In this document: one piece after another, positions 1 to 6,355 of the stretch
Layout: every line of letters begins with the position of its first letter
How positions within the stretch are numbered: the first letter of the stretch is position 1
Assembly (NCBI GenBank): GCA_937915965.1
Contig: CALGHC010000265.1
Span: 1-9,801 of the forward strand
Direction: 5' to 3'
DNA from: an uncultured Myxococcales bacterium
Lineage (GTDB): Bacteria > Myxococcota_A > UBA9042
DNA length: 9,801 nucleotides
Position numbers and translations under genes: made by a program
Notes under the pieces: generated by a model
Seen by the model: the letters and a program-made list of their open reading frames with translations, nothing else
Database searches by the model: none
Told to the model about the DNA's origin: nothing

Positions 1-1231
1 TCGAGTCGACCGCGGCGCCGCCGTCGAGGTTCAGCTCGCCGGCGATGGTCACGCTCTCGGTGGCGTGCAGGACGAGCGGCTGGCTGCCGGTGATGGTGAT
101 TTTGACACCGGCTTTGATGTCGATCTTGGTGAAGTTGTACGTCCCCGCGGCAAAGGTGCCGGTGGCGGGAGACCAGACGCCGTCGCCGCCAGTGCCGCAG
201 TCTGTGCAGCCGGCCGACTGGCTCGAGCCGTCGTCGGCGATGCGCCACTTCTTGGTCGCGACCTCGTAGAACCAGGCCTGGGCGAGGACCGCAGCGGACC
301 CAGCGCCTGTGTCGAGCACGAGGCTCGCGCCGTCCGCGAGGTCGTCGCTGTTTGTCTTGGCGAAGCGCGCCAGCGCGGCACCGGCAACGGTCGAGCCAGC
401 GGCGAGGTCGATCTTGTCCTTGGCGACGATGGCGACGACGTCGACGGCCGTCAGCACGTCATCGACGCCGTCCGCGAAGGGCGCGGGGACGCCGTTCAGG
501 TTGTCCCAGTGGAGCGCCGCCGGGTGCAGCTTGTCGACGCCGACGACTCCCTTGCCGATGTGCGCGCTGTCGATGCAGCCGTCGCAGATCAACGCCTTGG
601 CCTGCAGGGCCGCGCCGCCAGGCGCGTCGGCCGCCGCCCACTTGAAGTCGACCTCGTCGCTGCCGACGCAGCCCGTGCAGGCGAGGTCGAGGGCCGGTCC
701 GTCCTTGCTCGACGAGGCGGCGTAGGTGAACGCGACCTTCGATGAGGTGACCGCGTTGGTCTGCAGCTCGCTGCCGTCGAGGCAAGCGCTGCACGCGAGC
801 GCGCCGGCGGCCAAGGCGCGCACGGCGTAGGGCACCATCCGCAGCGCTGTGCGCGGCAGCTCGGGGTCGCTGCCCACCTGCACGCTCAGCCAGACATCGT
901 TGTCGACGAAGACTTGCGCGGGCAGCTGTGCGAGCGGGTTGGCGACGCCGACCGTCACTGCGAACGCGCCGTGCTTGACCCCCGCCGCGATCGGCTCGAG
1001 GTGCAGCAGCTTGGCCTCCAGCGCCTCGCCGTTCCACAGCCGGAAGGTGAGGATGTAGTCGCCATCGGGAACCGCCGCACCACCGATCGAGCGCAGCGCG
1101 CCGGTCACCTGCAGCCCTCCCGGCAGCGCTGCCACAGCGACGGCCGGCAAGGCGAGGGACGCGGCCAGCAGGGTCGCGAGAAGCGCGGCGATCAGGCTCG
1201 CGCGCGGTGGGTGAATTGTAGCTGACGTCAT
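1..1231 (-). CDS. Secreted CxxC-module protein, N-terminal part (runs off left edge)
   Basis: Read from the minus strand, an uninterrupted frame begins at ATG 1231-1229 and stays open to base 1, giving 410 residues with the C-terminus outside the window. A GGAG at 1240-1243 lies 8 bases before the start. Residues 1-35 form a signal peptide (a basic start, then a long Ala/Leu core ending in VAVAA), so export is expected. Residues 38-140 match a domain often seen at the front of bacterial surface proteins: G-L-x-V-T-G, then VPDGDYILTFRLW, then a WLSVQVG strand and a PYAVRA end. Then come CxxC modules at C147/C150, C185/C188 and C216/C219, each followed by [LVI]-[DG]-S, and a fourth pair at C342/C345. 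Residues 360-410 read like the start of a beta-helix (ITGSQPLVLHA, SVTIAGELNLDGG). The CxxC pairs could bind metal or form disulfides; that is inference. I know the module style from myxobacterial secreted proteins but no established function. The family call is moderate; that it is a real gene is near certain. Confidence 0.85.
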   Translation of the reverse strand, partial: MTSATIHPPRASLIAALLATLLAASLALPAVAVAALPGGLQVTGALRSIGGAAVPDGDYILTFRLWNGEALEAKLLHLEPIAAGVKHGAFAVTVGVANPLAQLPAQVFVDNDVWLSVQVGSDPELPRTALRMVPYAVRALAAGALACSACLDGSELQTNAVTSSKVAFTYAASSSKDGPALDLACTGCVGSDEVDFKWAAADAPGGAALQAKALICDGCIDSAHIGKGVVGVDKLHPAALHWDNLNGVPAPFADGVDDVLTAVDVVAIVAKDKIDLAAGSTVAGAALARFAKTNSDDLADGASLVLDTGAGSAAVLAQAWFYEVATKKWRIADDGSSQSAGCTDCGTGGDGVWSPATGTFAAGTYNFTKIDIKAGVKITITGSQPLVLHATESVTIAGELNLDGGAAVDS

Positions 1232-1274
1232 GAGTTTGGCTCCATGGGAAACAAGTGGCCTCGGCACAATCCTA

Positions 1275-1293
1275 GCGACAACCCGGGTTGCGC
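1275..1293. other. Palindrome upstream of the CxxC-protein gene
   Basis: A perfect 12-bp palindrome, caacccgggttg, lies at 1279-1290. It is flanked by gcga and cgc, which extend the symmetry with one unpaired base. It sits about 50 bp before the start codon at 1231, a usual place for an operator. No regulator is known; in GC-rich DNA a palindrome of this length can also arise by chance. Confidence 0.35.
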
Positions 1294-1308
1294 GCCATGG
1301 CGTCGCCT

Positions 1309-1374
1309 GTGCCCGTGCCCGTGCCCGTCCCCTTCTCCGTCCCCTTCTCCGTCCCCTTCTCCGTCTCTGTGCCC
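1309..1374. repeat. Compound tandem repeat: 6-bp and 12-bp units
   Basis: Three copies of gtgccc (1309-1326) run directly into three perfect copies of gtccccttctcc (1327-1338, 1339-1350, 1351-1362), followed by gtctct and another gtgccc (1363-1374). The 12-bp part is a pure pyrimidine/purine strand asymmetry apart from the G that opens each unit. It lies in the 193-bp spacer between the stop of the hydrolase/OsmC gene (1425) and the start of the secreted protein gene (1231). Slippage during replication is the likely origin. Confidence 0.95.
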
Positions 1375-1424
1375 GGTTCGCCGGTGCCGCCGGCTTTCAG
1401 TCAATGACCTTCGGCCCAGCTGCA

Positions 1425-2642
1425 TCAAGCCAGGGTCGTCAACACTTCGATCTGACCGTGCAGCGTGCGGTGCACAGGACAGCGGTCGGCGATCTCCAGC
1501 AGGCGGCTGCGCTGTTCGTCGCTGAGCGGGCCCGTGAGCTGCACCTCGCGGCGGATGACGTCGATTCGCCCTTCCGTGGCCCCGCACTCCTTGCAGTCGT
1601 CGGCGTGCACCTTCTGGTGGGTCAGGCGGACGTCGACCGACTCCAGCGGCCACTGCTTGCCGTCGGCGTACATGCGCAGGGTGATGGCGGTGCATCCGCC
1701 GAGCCCGGAGAGCAACATGTCGTAAGGGCTGGCGCCGCGATCGGTGCCACCGAGCGTCTCCGGCTCGTCCATGACGATGGGATGCCCGCCGGCGAGGCCC
1801 TCGGTCCGGTAGTGTTCGGCGCCGATGCGCACGACAACCTGGTGGTCGCGCGGCTCGAGCTTCGCGATGCGCTGGCCACCGGTGTGGATGTAGCGGCTGG
1901 CCCACGCGGCGAGCACGGCGCCGACGTAGCGGGCGTCGTCCGGCTCGCTGAGCAGGTGGTCGGCGCCGTCGAGGGAGACGAAGCTCTTGGGGTGGCGGGC
2001 CGCCTGGAAGATCGTCGCCGCGTGGGCGACACCGACGACCTCGTCGCGTGGCGCGTGGAATACCAGCAAGGCGCGGCGCAGCCCGGTGATGGCCTCGGCC
2101 ATGGGTTGCGCTGCGATGTCCTCGAGGAACTGTCGCTTGATGTGGAAGGGACGCCCACCGATCGCCACGTCCGCTGCGCCCTGATGATCGATCATGTGGG
2201 TGCAGTCGCCGAAGAGTTCTTTGACGTGCGCGGGGTCCGATGGCGCGCCGATGGTCGCCACGGCTTTGACGGAGGGCAGGGCGCCGGCGGCGCGCAGGAC
2301 GGCCGTGCCGCCGAGCGAGTGACCGACCAGGAGCGCCGGCGCATCGAGGTTCTCGGCCATCCAGGCTGCCGCGGCGGCGAGATCTGAGATCTGACCGCTG
2401 AACGTGGTCTCGGAGAAGTCTCCGGCGCTTTCGCCCAGGCCGGTGAAGTCGAAACGCAGGACACCGATGCCCTCGTCGGCGAGGGCCTCACAGATGAGGC
2501 GGCTGATACGCAGGTCCTTGCTGCAGGTGAAGCAGTGGGCAAAGAGCGCCCACGCGACCGGGGTGTCGTCCAGGGGGCGGTGGATCCGCCCGGCCAGCAG
2601 GTGTCCGTCCTCGTTCTCGAAGGTGATGGCTTGGCTCTGCAT
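1425..2642 (-). CDS. Bifunctional alpha/beta hydrolase / OsmC family protein
   Basis: A 405-residue fusion. Residues 1-255 are an alpha/beta hydrolase: the nucleophile elbow GHSLGG has S109, followed by acid D200 (HAPRDEVVG) and histidine H229 (DGADHLLS), a complete Ser-Asp-His triad. Residues 264-405 are an OsmC/Ohr-like domain with both expected peroxidatic-type cysteines: C317 in GLGGCTA and C388 in DRCPVHRTL. OsmC/Ohr proteins reduce organic hydroperoxides with paired cysteines; the hydrolase may process an ester or thioester substrate for it, but the substrate is unknown. Cytoplasmic, as there is no signal peptide. The frame could start 26 codons upstream (2720). That extension reads through an imperfect inverted repeat and has no hydrolase similarity, while ATG 2642 is preceded by GGGGA at 2649-2653 and gives the usual family length. 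Fusions of this order are a recognised family. A 193-bp gap to the next minus-strand gene argues against an operon. Confidence 0.93.
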   Translation of the reverse strand: MQSQAITFENEDGHLLAGRIHRPLDDTPVAWALFAHCFTCSKDLRISRLICEALADEGIGVLRFDFTGLGESAGDFSETTFSGQISDLAAAAAWMAENLDAPALLVGHSLGGTAVLRAAGALPSVKAVATIGAPSDPAHVKELFGDCTHMIDHQGAADVAIGGRPFHIKRQFLEDIAAQPMAEAITGLRRALLVFHAPRDEVVGVAHAATIFQAARHPKSFVSLDGADHLLSEPDDARYVGAVLAAWASRYIHTGGQRIAKLEPRDHQVVVRIGAEHYRTEGLAGGHPIVMDEPETLGGTDRGASPYDMLLSGLGGCTAITLRMYADGKQWPLESVDVRLTHQKVHADDCKECGATEGRIDVIRREVQLTGPLSDEQRSRLLEIADRCPVHRTLHGQIEVLTTLA

Positions 2643-2648
2643 CGACGA

Positions 2649-2653
2649 TCCCC
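2649..2653 (-). promoter_or_regulatory. Ribosome binding site fixing the hydrolase/OsmC start
   Basis: On the minus strand GGGGA lies 6 bases before ATG 2642. It is a G-rich, weakly canonical Shine-Dalgarno sequence, but it supports the shorter start over the one at 2720, which falls in the loop of an inverted repeat. Confidence 0.5.
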
Positions 2654-2667
2654 GCCCCCGATCCACC

Positions 2668-2773
2668 GCTTCTGGCGCAACTCTGCGTTGTTGCGTCGGT
2701 TCGCTCCCTGCGGCGTACACGAGTACGCCTCAGTCGCTCGCCTCCTTGCGCCTTGATTTGCATCCAGAATCAG
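2668..2773. repeat. Imperfect ~105-bp inverted repeat (REP-like), upstream of hydrolase/OsmC
   Basis: The centre is a perfect stem, ggcgtac (2712-2718) and gtacgcc (2723-2729), around the loop acga. The outer ends also pair: ttctgg (2670-2675) with ccagaa (2764-2769). Between them the arms share patchy complementarity, with gcaa-rich and cgctc/gagcg-like blocks on both sides. The overall look is of a folded intergenic repeat of the dispersed type found in proteobacteria. I recall similar cgagcgac...gcgtac elements but cannot confirm copy number here. It ends 25 bases before the start codon at 2642, so it would form part of the leader if transcription starts upstream. Confidence 0.6.
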
Positions 2774-2865
2774 CGGCCGGGGAGAATTCGGGTGGTGGAT
2801 CCTGGCCGCGTGCGCCGATGGGCCGGCGCCGGCCGCTAGGCTATCGTCTCCTATCTAGAAAGCGC

Positions 2866-2905
2866 CACCTACTCCTCGGAAAGCTCACCTACTCCTCGGA
2901 AAGCT
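2866..2905. repeat. Perfect 20-bp tandem duplication across a stop codon
   Basis: The unit cacctactcctcggaaagct occurs twice without mismatch (2866-2885 and 2886-2905). The second copy carries the last codons and the TAG stop (2891-2889) of the PilZ-type gene on the minus strand; the first copy lies just after that stop. Confidence 0.97.
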
Positions 2906-4025
2906 CGACGAACTGCAACCACCTGACGTAGCGCGTCAGGATGCCTGGGCGGTCGCCCTCGTCGACGTCAACAATGACCAGCTCGAAGCCACCGCCCTGC
3001 TTCGCCGTGGGTGCCGACAGCCGCGCCAGCCGGCCGGTGCACTCCAAGTTGATGGCGCCCTCGCGCGACGGGATGGTCAGTCGCAGGCAGACGGGGCGCT
3101 TGTGATCAAGCGGCACAAATCCCGACTGCACGAACATGCTGTCCATGCCGATGCGGGTGACGCGCACGGCGAGCTCGCCTTCGGCGACCACCAAGGTCGC
3201 GTCGAGGCCGCAGTCGACCGTCAGATCGGCGCGCGAGACGATGCCCGTGATGGCACCAGGTTCGGGGTCGAGCGAAGCCTTGACGCCGTATACGACCCGC
3301 TGCGTCGCCTTCTTGCTCTTGCGCCCCGCGTCCGGATCGGCCGCTGGCAGCGCTGCTGTCTCGGGCGCCCCTGCCGTCGCTCCCGCCGTCGCTCCTGCCA
3401 TTGCCGACGCCACAGGGGCGCTGCCCGGGTCGAAGCTAGCTGTGGTCGTCGCCGCTGCGGAGGGCGCCGCGAACGGGGTGACCGCTGCAACGGACGCGTG
3501 TCGGCCTCGCGCTGATGGCGGCGCCAGCACCCGTCGGGGCGCGGCGCCCGGACCGGTGATCTCGACCGCGCGGCTGAACACGTAGGTGCTACGAGGCAGC
3601 TTCTCGACTCCGACGTACTCGACCCGGATCGAGACCCGCGGGATGGTCAGTCCCATGGCAGCTTGCAGGAAGCTCGTCAGCTCCTCGGCGGTTCCCCGGC
3701 CGACGGCGCGCGTCCAGGCGACGCCCACGCGCGTCTTCTCGCCGGCGTCGTGCCGGACCACGGTTCCGAAGACGAGCACAGAACGCGGCGCGCCATCTCG
3801 GACACCAAAGACGACGCCGACCGTCTCGCCGATCGCGAACGCGTCGGGCGTCGAGGTCTCGAGGCGGGCGCCGCCGCGGCTGATGTCGATTGTCCTGCCG
3901 TCTACCCGGGCGCCGTCGACGTAGCAGATCGCGTTGCGCTCAAAGGCGCTTCGCACGTGCTCGCGTCGGTCGTCATCGGCGACCATCTCGATGGCGAGGC
4001 TCTCCGGGTGGCGTTTGCGGTCCAT
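2889..4025 (-). CDS. PilZ-domain protein with degenerate second domain
   Basis: A 378-residue cytoplasmic protein. Residues 18-122 form a PilZ domain with both c-di-GMP contacts: the arginine motif R21-E-H-V-R25 (R20 also present) and the D47-I-S-R-G-G52 motif (DxSxxG). PilZ proteins bind cyclic di-GMP and pass the signal to motility, exopolysaccharide or secretion machinery. Residues 125-165 form a second beta segment. Residues 165-245 are an Ala/Thr/Pro-rich linker. Residues 246-376 look like another beta-rich domain ending in a short helix (TRYVRWLQF), much as PilZ domains do, but without RxxxR or DxSxxG, so it probably does not bind the ligand. ATG 4025 has GGGGAAG at 4030-4036. The nearest gene is divergent, so the gene is probably transcribed alone. 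Its output partner is not shown by the neighbours. The N-terminal assignment is firm; the C-terminal one is inference. Confidence 0.88.
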   Translation of the reverse strand: MDRKRHPESLAIEMVADDDRREHVRSAFERNAICYVDGARVDGRTIDISRGGARLETSTPDAFAIGETVGVVFGVRDGAPRSVLVFGTVVRHDAGEKTRVGVAWTRAVGRGTAEELTSFLQAAMGLTIPRVSIRVEYVGVEKLPRSTYVFSRAVEITGPGAAPRRVLAPPSARGRHASVAAVTPFAAPSAAATTTASFDPGSAPVASAMAGATAGATAGAPETAALPAADPDAGRKSKKATQRVVYGVKASLDPEPGAITGIVSRADLTVDCGLDATLVVAEGELAVRVTRIGMDSMFVQSGFVPLDHKRPVCLRLTIPSREGAINLECTGRLARLSAPTAKQGGGFELVIVDVDEGDRPGILTRYVRWLQFVELSEE

Positions 4026-4238
4026 CGTTCTTCCCCGTCTGTCGCGTTCTCGCGGTGACTCGGTCCAGTTCGGCCCTCCGGGTTGGAGCCCTTGTCGCGC
4101 TGGACACCTTTCTTTTCGACCCGTTCCTGCGCAGGGCCATCTATGGGCGAAGTCTGCAACTCGAAAGGATGAGCGGCAAGGAAAATGGATCCGTGACGGG
4201 GCCCCTCATGGCTAGAACGACCCGGCCTAGAGCCCGGC

Positions 4239-4295
4239 ACGCCAGCCCGATACGCCAGCCCGACAACGAACGGTCGAGAGCCTGACAACGAACGG
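4239..4295. repeat. Two overlapping short direct duplications
   Basis: The sequence acgccagcccga is repeated with a 13-bp period (4239-4250, 4252-4263). Its second copy runs into gacaacgaacgg, which is itself repeated 22 bp later (4284-4295). Both pairs are exact. They lie in the middle of the divergent spacer and look like slippage products. Confidence 0.9.
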
Positions 4296-4428
4296 CGGCG
4301 AGAAGAGAGAGTGCGAGAGCGACGTTCATGGTCCTGATGGCGGTCTTCCTGACTGGCCCCGCGGTCCAAGTCGACGCGCCCGCGCCGGCCGTGCGCATCG
4401 CCGTGCAGATTTGATGGCCGTCCTCTAG

Positions 4429-4443
4429 CCGAACACAGTTCGG
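4429..4443. promoter_or_regulatory. Dyad upstream of the glutathione transferase gene
   Basis: The perfect inverted repeat ccgaac-aca-gttcgg lies 34 bp before the start codon at 4478, with an extra ttcggg half immediately after it. Position and symmetry suit an operator for a dimeric repressor, but no regulator gene is adjacent, so this is a candidate only. Confidence 0.35.
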
Positions 4444-4463
4444 TTCGGGCATCCTCGCCGGCC

Positions 4464-4470
4464 AGGAGGA
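4464..4470 (+). promoter_or_regulatory. Strong ribosome binding site for the GST gene
   Basis: AGGAGGA, a near-complete anti-16S match, lies 7 bases before ATG 4478. Confidence 0.85.
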
Positions 4471-4477
4471 GACCACC

Positions 4478-5080
4478 ATGCCAGACGTGACCCTGAGCTA
4501 TTTCGATTTTCCCGGCGGTCGCGGCGAGGACTGCCGCATCGCCCTGCACATCGCCGGTGTGCCGTTCACCGACGACCGGGTGCGCGGTGCCGATTGGCCG
4601 CAGCGCAAGGCGCTCACGCCCTATGGCGCTCTGCCGGTGATCACCGTTGACGGTCGCGCACTTGGCCAGTCGAACGCCATCCTCTCTTTTATCGGTCGCC
4701 AGCATGAGCTGCACCCCGCCGACGCCTGGGAGGCCGCCCGGCACGAGGCGGTGATGGCCAGCATCGAGGACCTGCGCGCGCAGATCGACGCGACGTCACG
4801 CGGCAAGGAAGGCGACGAGAAGAAGGCAGCCCGTGAGGCCTTCGCCGCCGGGCCGCTCTTGCGCTGGGCGGCCGATATCGAGCGAGAGGTCGTCGGACCG
4901 TTCCTGGGCGGCGACGCGCTCCAGGTCGCTGACCTGAAGCTCTTTGTTGTCATGAAGTGGTTCACCAGCGGTGGTCTCGACCACATCTCCGCCGACTGCT
5001 TCTCGGGCTTCCCGAAGCTGGTCGGCCACCACGCCGCCGCGCGCGCCCACCCCGGGGTGACGAGCTGGTACGCGCGCTGA
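4478..5080 (+). CDS. Glutathione S-transferase, sigma-like
   Basis: The product has 200 residues, the usual length of sigma-class glutathione transferases. Residues 1-80 are the thioredoxin-like glutathione-binding domain: Y8 (LSYFDFPGG) is placed as the catalytic tyrosine, ALPVITVDG carries the cis-proline P53, and GQSNAILSFIGR gives the QS pair (Q64, S65) that holds the glutamyl end of glutathione. Residues 85-200 are the all-helical domain, with the conserved ALQVADLKLF turn near residues 147-156. It would conjugate glutathione to electrophiles or act as an isomerase or peroxidase in the cytoplasm; the second substrate cannot be told. Start ATG 4478 follows AGGAGGA. The pseudouridine synthase gene begins 66 bp downstream on the same strand, so the two may be co-transcribed, without an obvious functional link. 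Confidence 0.93.
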   Translation: MPDVTLSYFDFPGGRGEDCRIALHIAGVPFTDDRVRGADWPQRKALTPYGALPVITVDGRALGQSNAILSFIGRQHELHPADAWEAARHEAVMASIEDLRAQIDATSRGKEGDEKKAAREAFAAGPLLRWAADIEREVVGPFLGGDALQVADLKLFVVMKWFTSGGLDHISADCFSGFPKLVGHHAAARAHPGVTSWYAR

Positions 5081-5105
5081 GGCGCGGGCGAGTCGACACG
5101 CCCAT

Positions 5106-5145
5106 GAGGCTGAACAGACACGAGGCTGAACAGACGCGAGGCTGA
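5106..5145. repeat. 16-bp tandem repeat, 2.5 copies, between GST and pseudouridine synthase genes
   Basis: The units gaggctgaacagacac (5106-5121) and gaggctgaacagacgc (5122-5137) differ by one base; a partial third copy, gaggctga, covers 5138-5145. The last copy ends 1 base before ATG 5147, so its gagg is the Shine-Dalgarno sequence of the next gene. Confidence 0.95.
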
Positions 5146-5146
5146 G

Positions 5147-5986
5147 ATGAGCGAGCGCCTGCGCGTCGAGTCCCCAGCTCCGTTGATGGCGTGCTTGCAG
5201 CTGCATCTGCCCGGGTGGCGCAAGAGCACGCTCAAGGAGCGCCTGCGGGCAGGCGCCGTCACGGTCAATGACGAGGTGGTTCGGCGCGCCGATCATCCGC
5301 TCGCTGCCGGTGACGAGGTGCGGGTTCTCGACGCCGGCGCCCCGCGCGGCGCCGCCAGGTCGGATCTGGTCGTTCTCTTTCGCGACCAGGATCTCGTCGC
5401 CATCGACAAGCCCGCCGGCCTGCTCGCGGTCTCGACGGGCCGCGAGAACAGCGAGACGGCCTTGGCCAAGGTGCGCGCGCTGCTCGGACCCAAGGAGCGC
5501 CTCTGGCCGGTCAACCGCCTCGACCGCGAGACCTCCGGCGTGATGCTCTTTGCCCGCAGCCACGAGATGCGCGAGGCGACCCAGGCCAACTGGAAGCAGA
5601 CAGAGAAGCGCTACCTCGCCGTCGTCGAGGGCCGCCTGACGACCATCGCCGCCGTGGTCGACCAGCCCCTGTGGGAAGACACCGGCCTGAACGTCCGCGT
5701 TGGCTCTGGCCCTGGCTCACGCGCCGCCCGCACCCGCATCGCGATCGAGCGGGTCGCAGCACGGCGGACCTTGCTCGACGTGCGGCTGGACACCGGGCGC
5801 AAGCACCAGATCCGCGTGCATCTGGCGTGGCTGGGTCATCCGGTGGTTGGTGACGCGCGCTATGGCCAGCCGGACAGTCGCCTGGGCCTGCACGCGTTTC
5901 GGCTGGCGGTCACGCACCCGCGCAACGGGACGCGGATCGAGCTGGAGGCGCCGGTGCCGGCGGAGTTTTTGGCGCTGCTGAGGTAG
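5147..5986 (+). CDS. RluA-family pseudouridine synthase
   Basis: The product has 279 residues. Residues 12-65 form a small S4-type RNA-binding domain (STLKERLRAGAVTVNDEVV). Residues 73-279 form the catalytic domain: DKPAGL at 87-92 opens it, and N123-R-L-D126-R-E-T-S-G131 is the signature loop, with D126 the invariant nucleophile that attacks uridine C1'. KRYLAVVEG supplies the conserved tyrosine, and TGRKHQIRVHLAWLGHPVVGDARYG is the characteristic end motif. The enzyme isomerises uridine to pseudouridine in rRNA or tRNA; which site cannot be read from the sequence, so no symbol is given. The first residue of the signature is N, where many RluA enzymes have H. The start has GAGG at 5138-5141, 5 bases upstream, inside a tandem repeat. 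It may be co-transcribed with the GST gene. Confidence 0.94.
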   Translation: MSERLRVESPAPLMACLQLHLPGWRKSTLKERLRAGAVTVNDEVVRRADHPLAAGDEVRVLDAGAPRGAARSDLVVLFRDQDLVAIDKPAGLLAVSTGRENSETALAKVRALLGPKERLWPVNRLDRETSGVMLFARSHEMREATQANWKQTEKRYLAVVEGRLTTIAAVVDQPLWEDTGLNVRVGSGPGSRAARTRIAIERVAARRTLLDVRLDTGRKHQIRVHLAWLGHPVVGDARYGQPDSRLGLHAFRLAVTHPRNGTRIELEAPVPAEFLALLR

Positions 5987-6140
5987 ATGTTGTGGTGCAG
6001 GGGCGGGGAGAAAAAACAGGCTTGCCCACTTTTTTGGCACCTCTATGTGGTATTGGTGGCGGAGGCCCGCGGAACTCGCGGCTGGGGCGGCCCGTTCGGG
6101 GTGCTGGCGGCCCGGCGGCTGATGCCGCGGGCAACATCTG

Positions 6141-6163
6141 AAAAGCCCGGCCTTCGCCGGGCT
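6141..6163 (-). terminator. Possible minus-strand terminator hairpin, copy 1
   Basis: Read on the minus strand, the stem agcccggc-gaag-gccgggct is followed by TTTT, which resembles a short intrinsic terminator. On the plus strand it is preceded by AAAA and followed by ggattggg, so it would not terminate plus-strand transcripts well. No minus-strand gene ends here, so it is more likely a repeat element. Confidence 0.3.
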
Positions 6164-6245
6164 GGATTGGGTGGTGAGATCGCGTGGTTGGGTGGGTGCG
6201 GTGCGGGTTTGGCGGCCCGGCGGCTGAAGCCGCGAGCAACATCTG

Positions 6246-6268
6246 AAAAGCCCGGCCTTCGCCGGGCT
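6246..6268 (-). terminator. Possible minus-strand terminator hairpin, copy 2
   Basis: Identical stem, loop and TTTT run to the copy 105 bp upstream. The same caution applies: no minus-strand gene precedes it. Confidence 0.3.
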
Positions 6269-6355
6269 GGATTGGGTGATGATCGACAACAGCGGCGGCC
6301 ATCCATACCCTCTCGACAGTGGGACTGCGGCAGGATCGCTGTGCGACCGCAACAC

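Larger units (their letters stand above)
4026..4477. other. Divergent intergenic region, no convincing gene
   Basis: This 452-bp spacer separates the minus-strand PilZ gene from the plus-strand glutathione transferase gene and must hold both promoters. I see no clear -35/-10 pair. It holds short duplications: acgccagcccga at 4239-4250 and 4252-4263, and gacaacgaacgg at 4262-4273 and 4284-4295. A dyad, ccgaac-aca-gttcgg, lies at 4429-4443. Open frames here have no ribosome binding site or recognisable content. Confidence 0.6.
6105..6282. repeat. Direct pair of 73-bp REP-like hairpin elements
   Basis: Copy 1 is 6105-6177 and copy 2 is 6210-6282, differing at only 3 positions (6123/6228, 6130/6235, 6174/6279) and separated by 32 unrelated bases. 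Each copy has two dyads: a GC-rich gcggctga(a/t)gccgc stem and a perfect 8-bp stem with a cttc loop, agcccggc/gccgggct (6144-6163 and 6249-6268). The high identity against the diverged spacer points to recent duplication or insertion of a dispersed palindromic element. Confidence 0.93.

Noticed and set aside
65..745. A plus-strand frame over the left-edge gene
   Set aside because: The minus strand has an uninterrupted frame with a signal peptide, a ribosome binding site and recognisable modules over the same DNA.
1230..2387. A 385-codon plus-strand frame
   Set aside because: It is opposite the hydrolase/OsmC gene, which has complete catalytic motifs in both domains.
2643..2720. A 26-residue N-terminal extension of the hydrolase/OsmC protein
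   Set aside because: The extension is encoded by half of an imperfect inverted repeat, and the shorter start has a G-rich ribosome binding site and the usual family length.
4328..4414. A 28-codon plus-strand frame with a hydrophobic start
   Set aside because: There is no ribosome binding site, and nothing recognisable; chance open frames of this size are common in GC-rich DNA.
6011..6035. A possible intrinsic terminator after the pseudouridine synthase gene (A6 and T6 flanking a short GC segment)
   Set aside because: Only a 3-bp ggc/gcc stem with a 2-base loop can form next to the T run, too weak to call.
6105..6282. A two-repeat CRISPR array
   Set aside because: There are only two 73-bp units with one 32-bp spacer, the units are longer than CRISPR repeats, and no cas gene is present.
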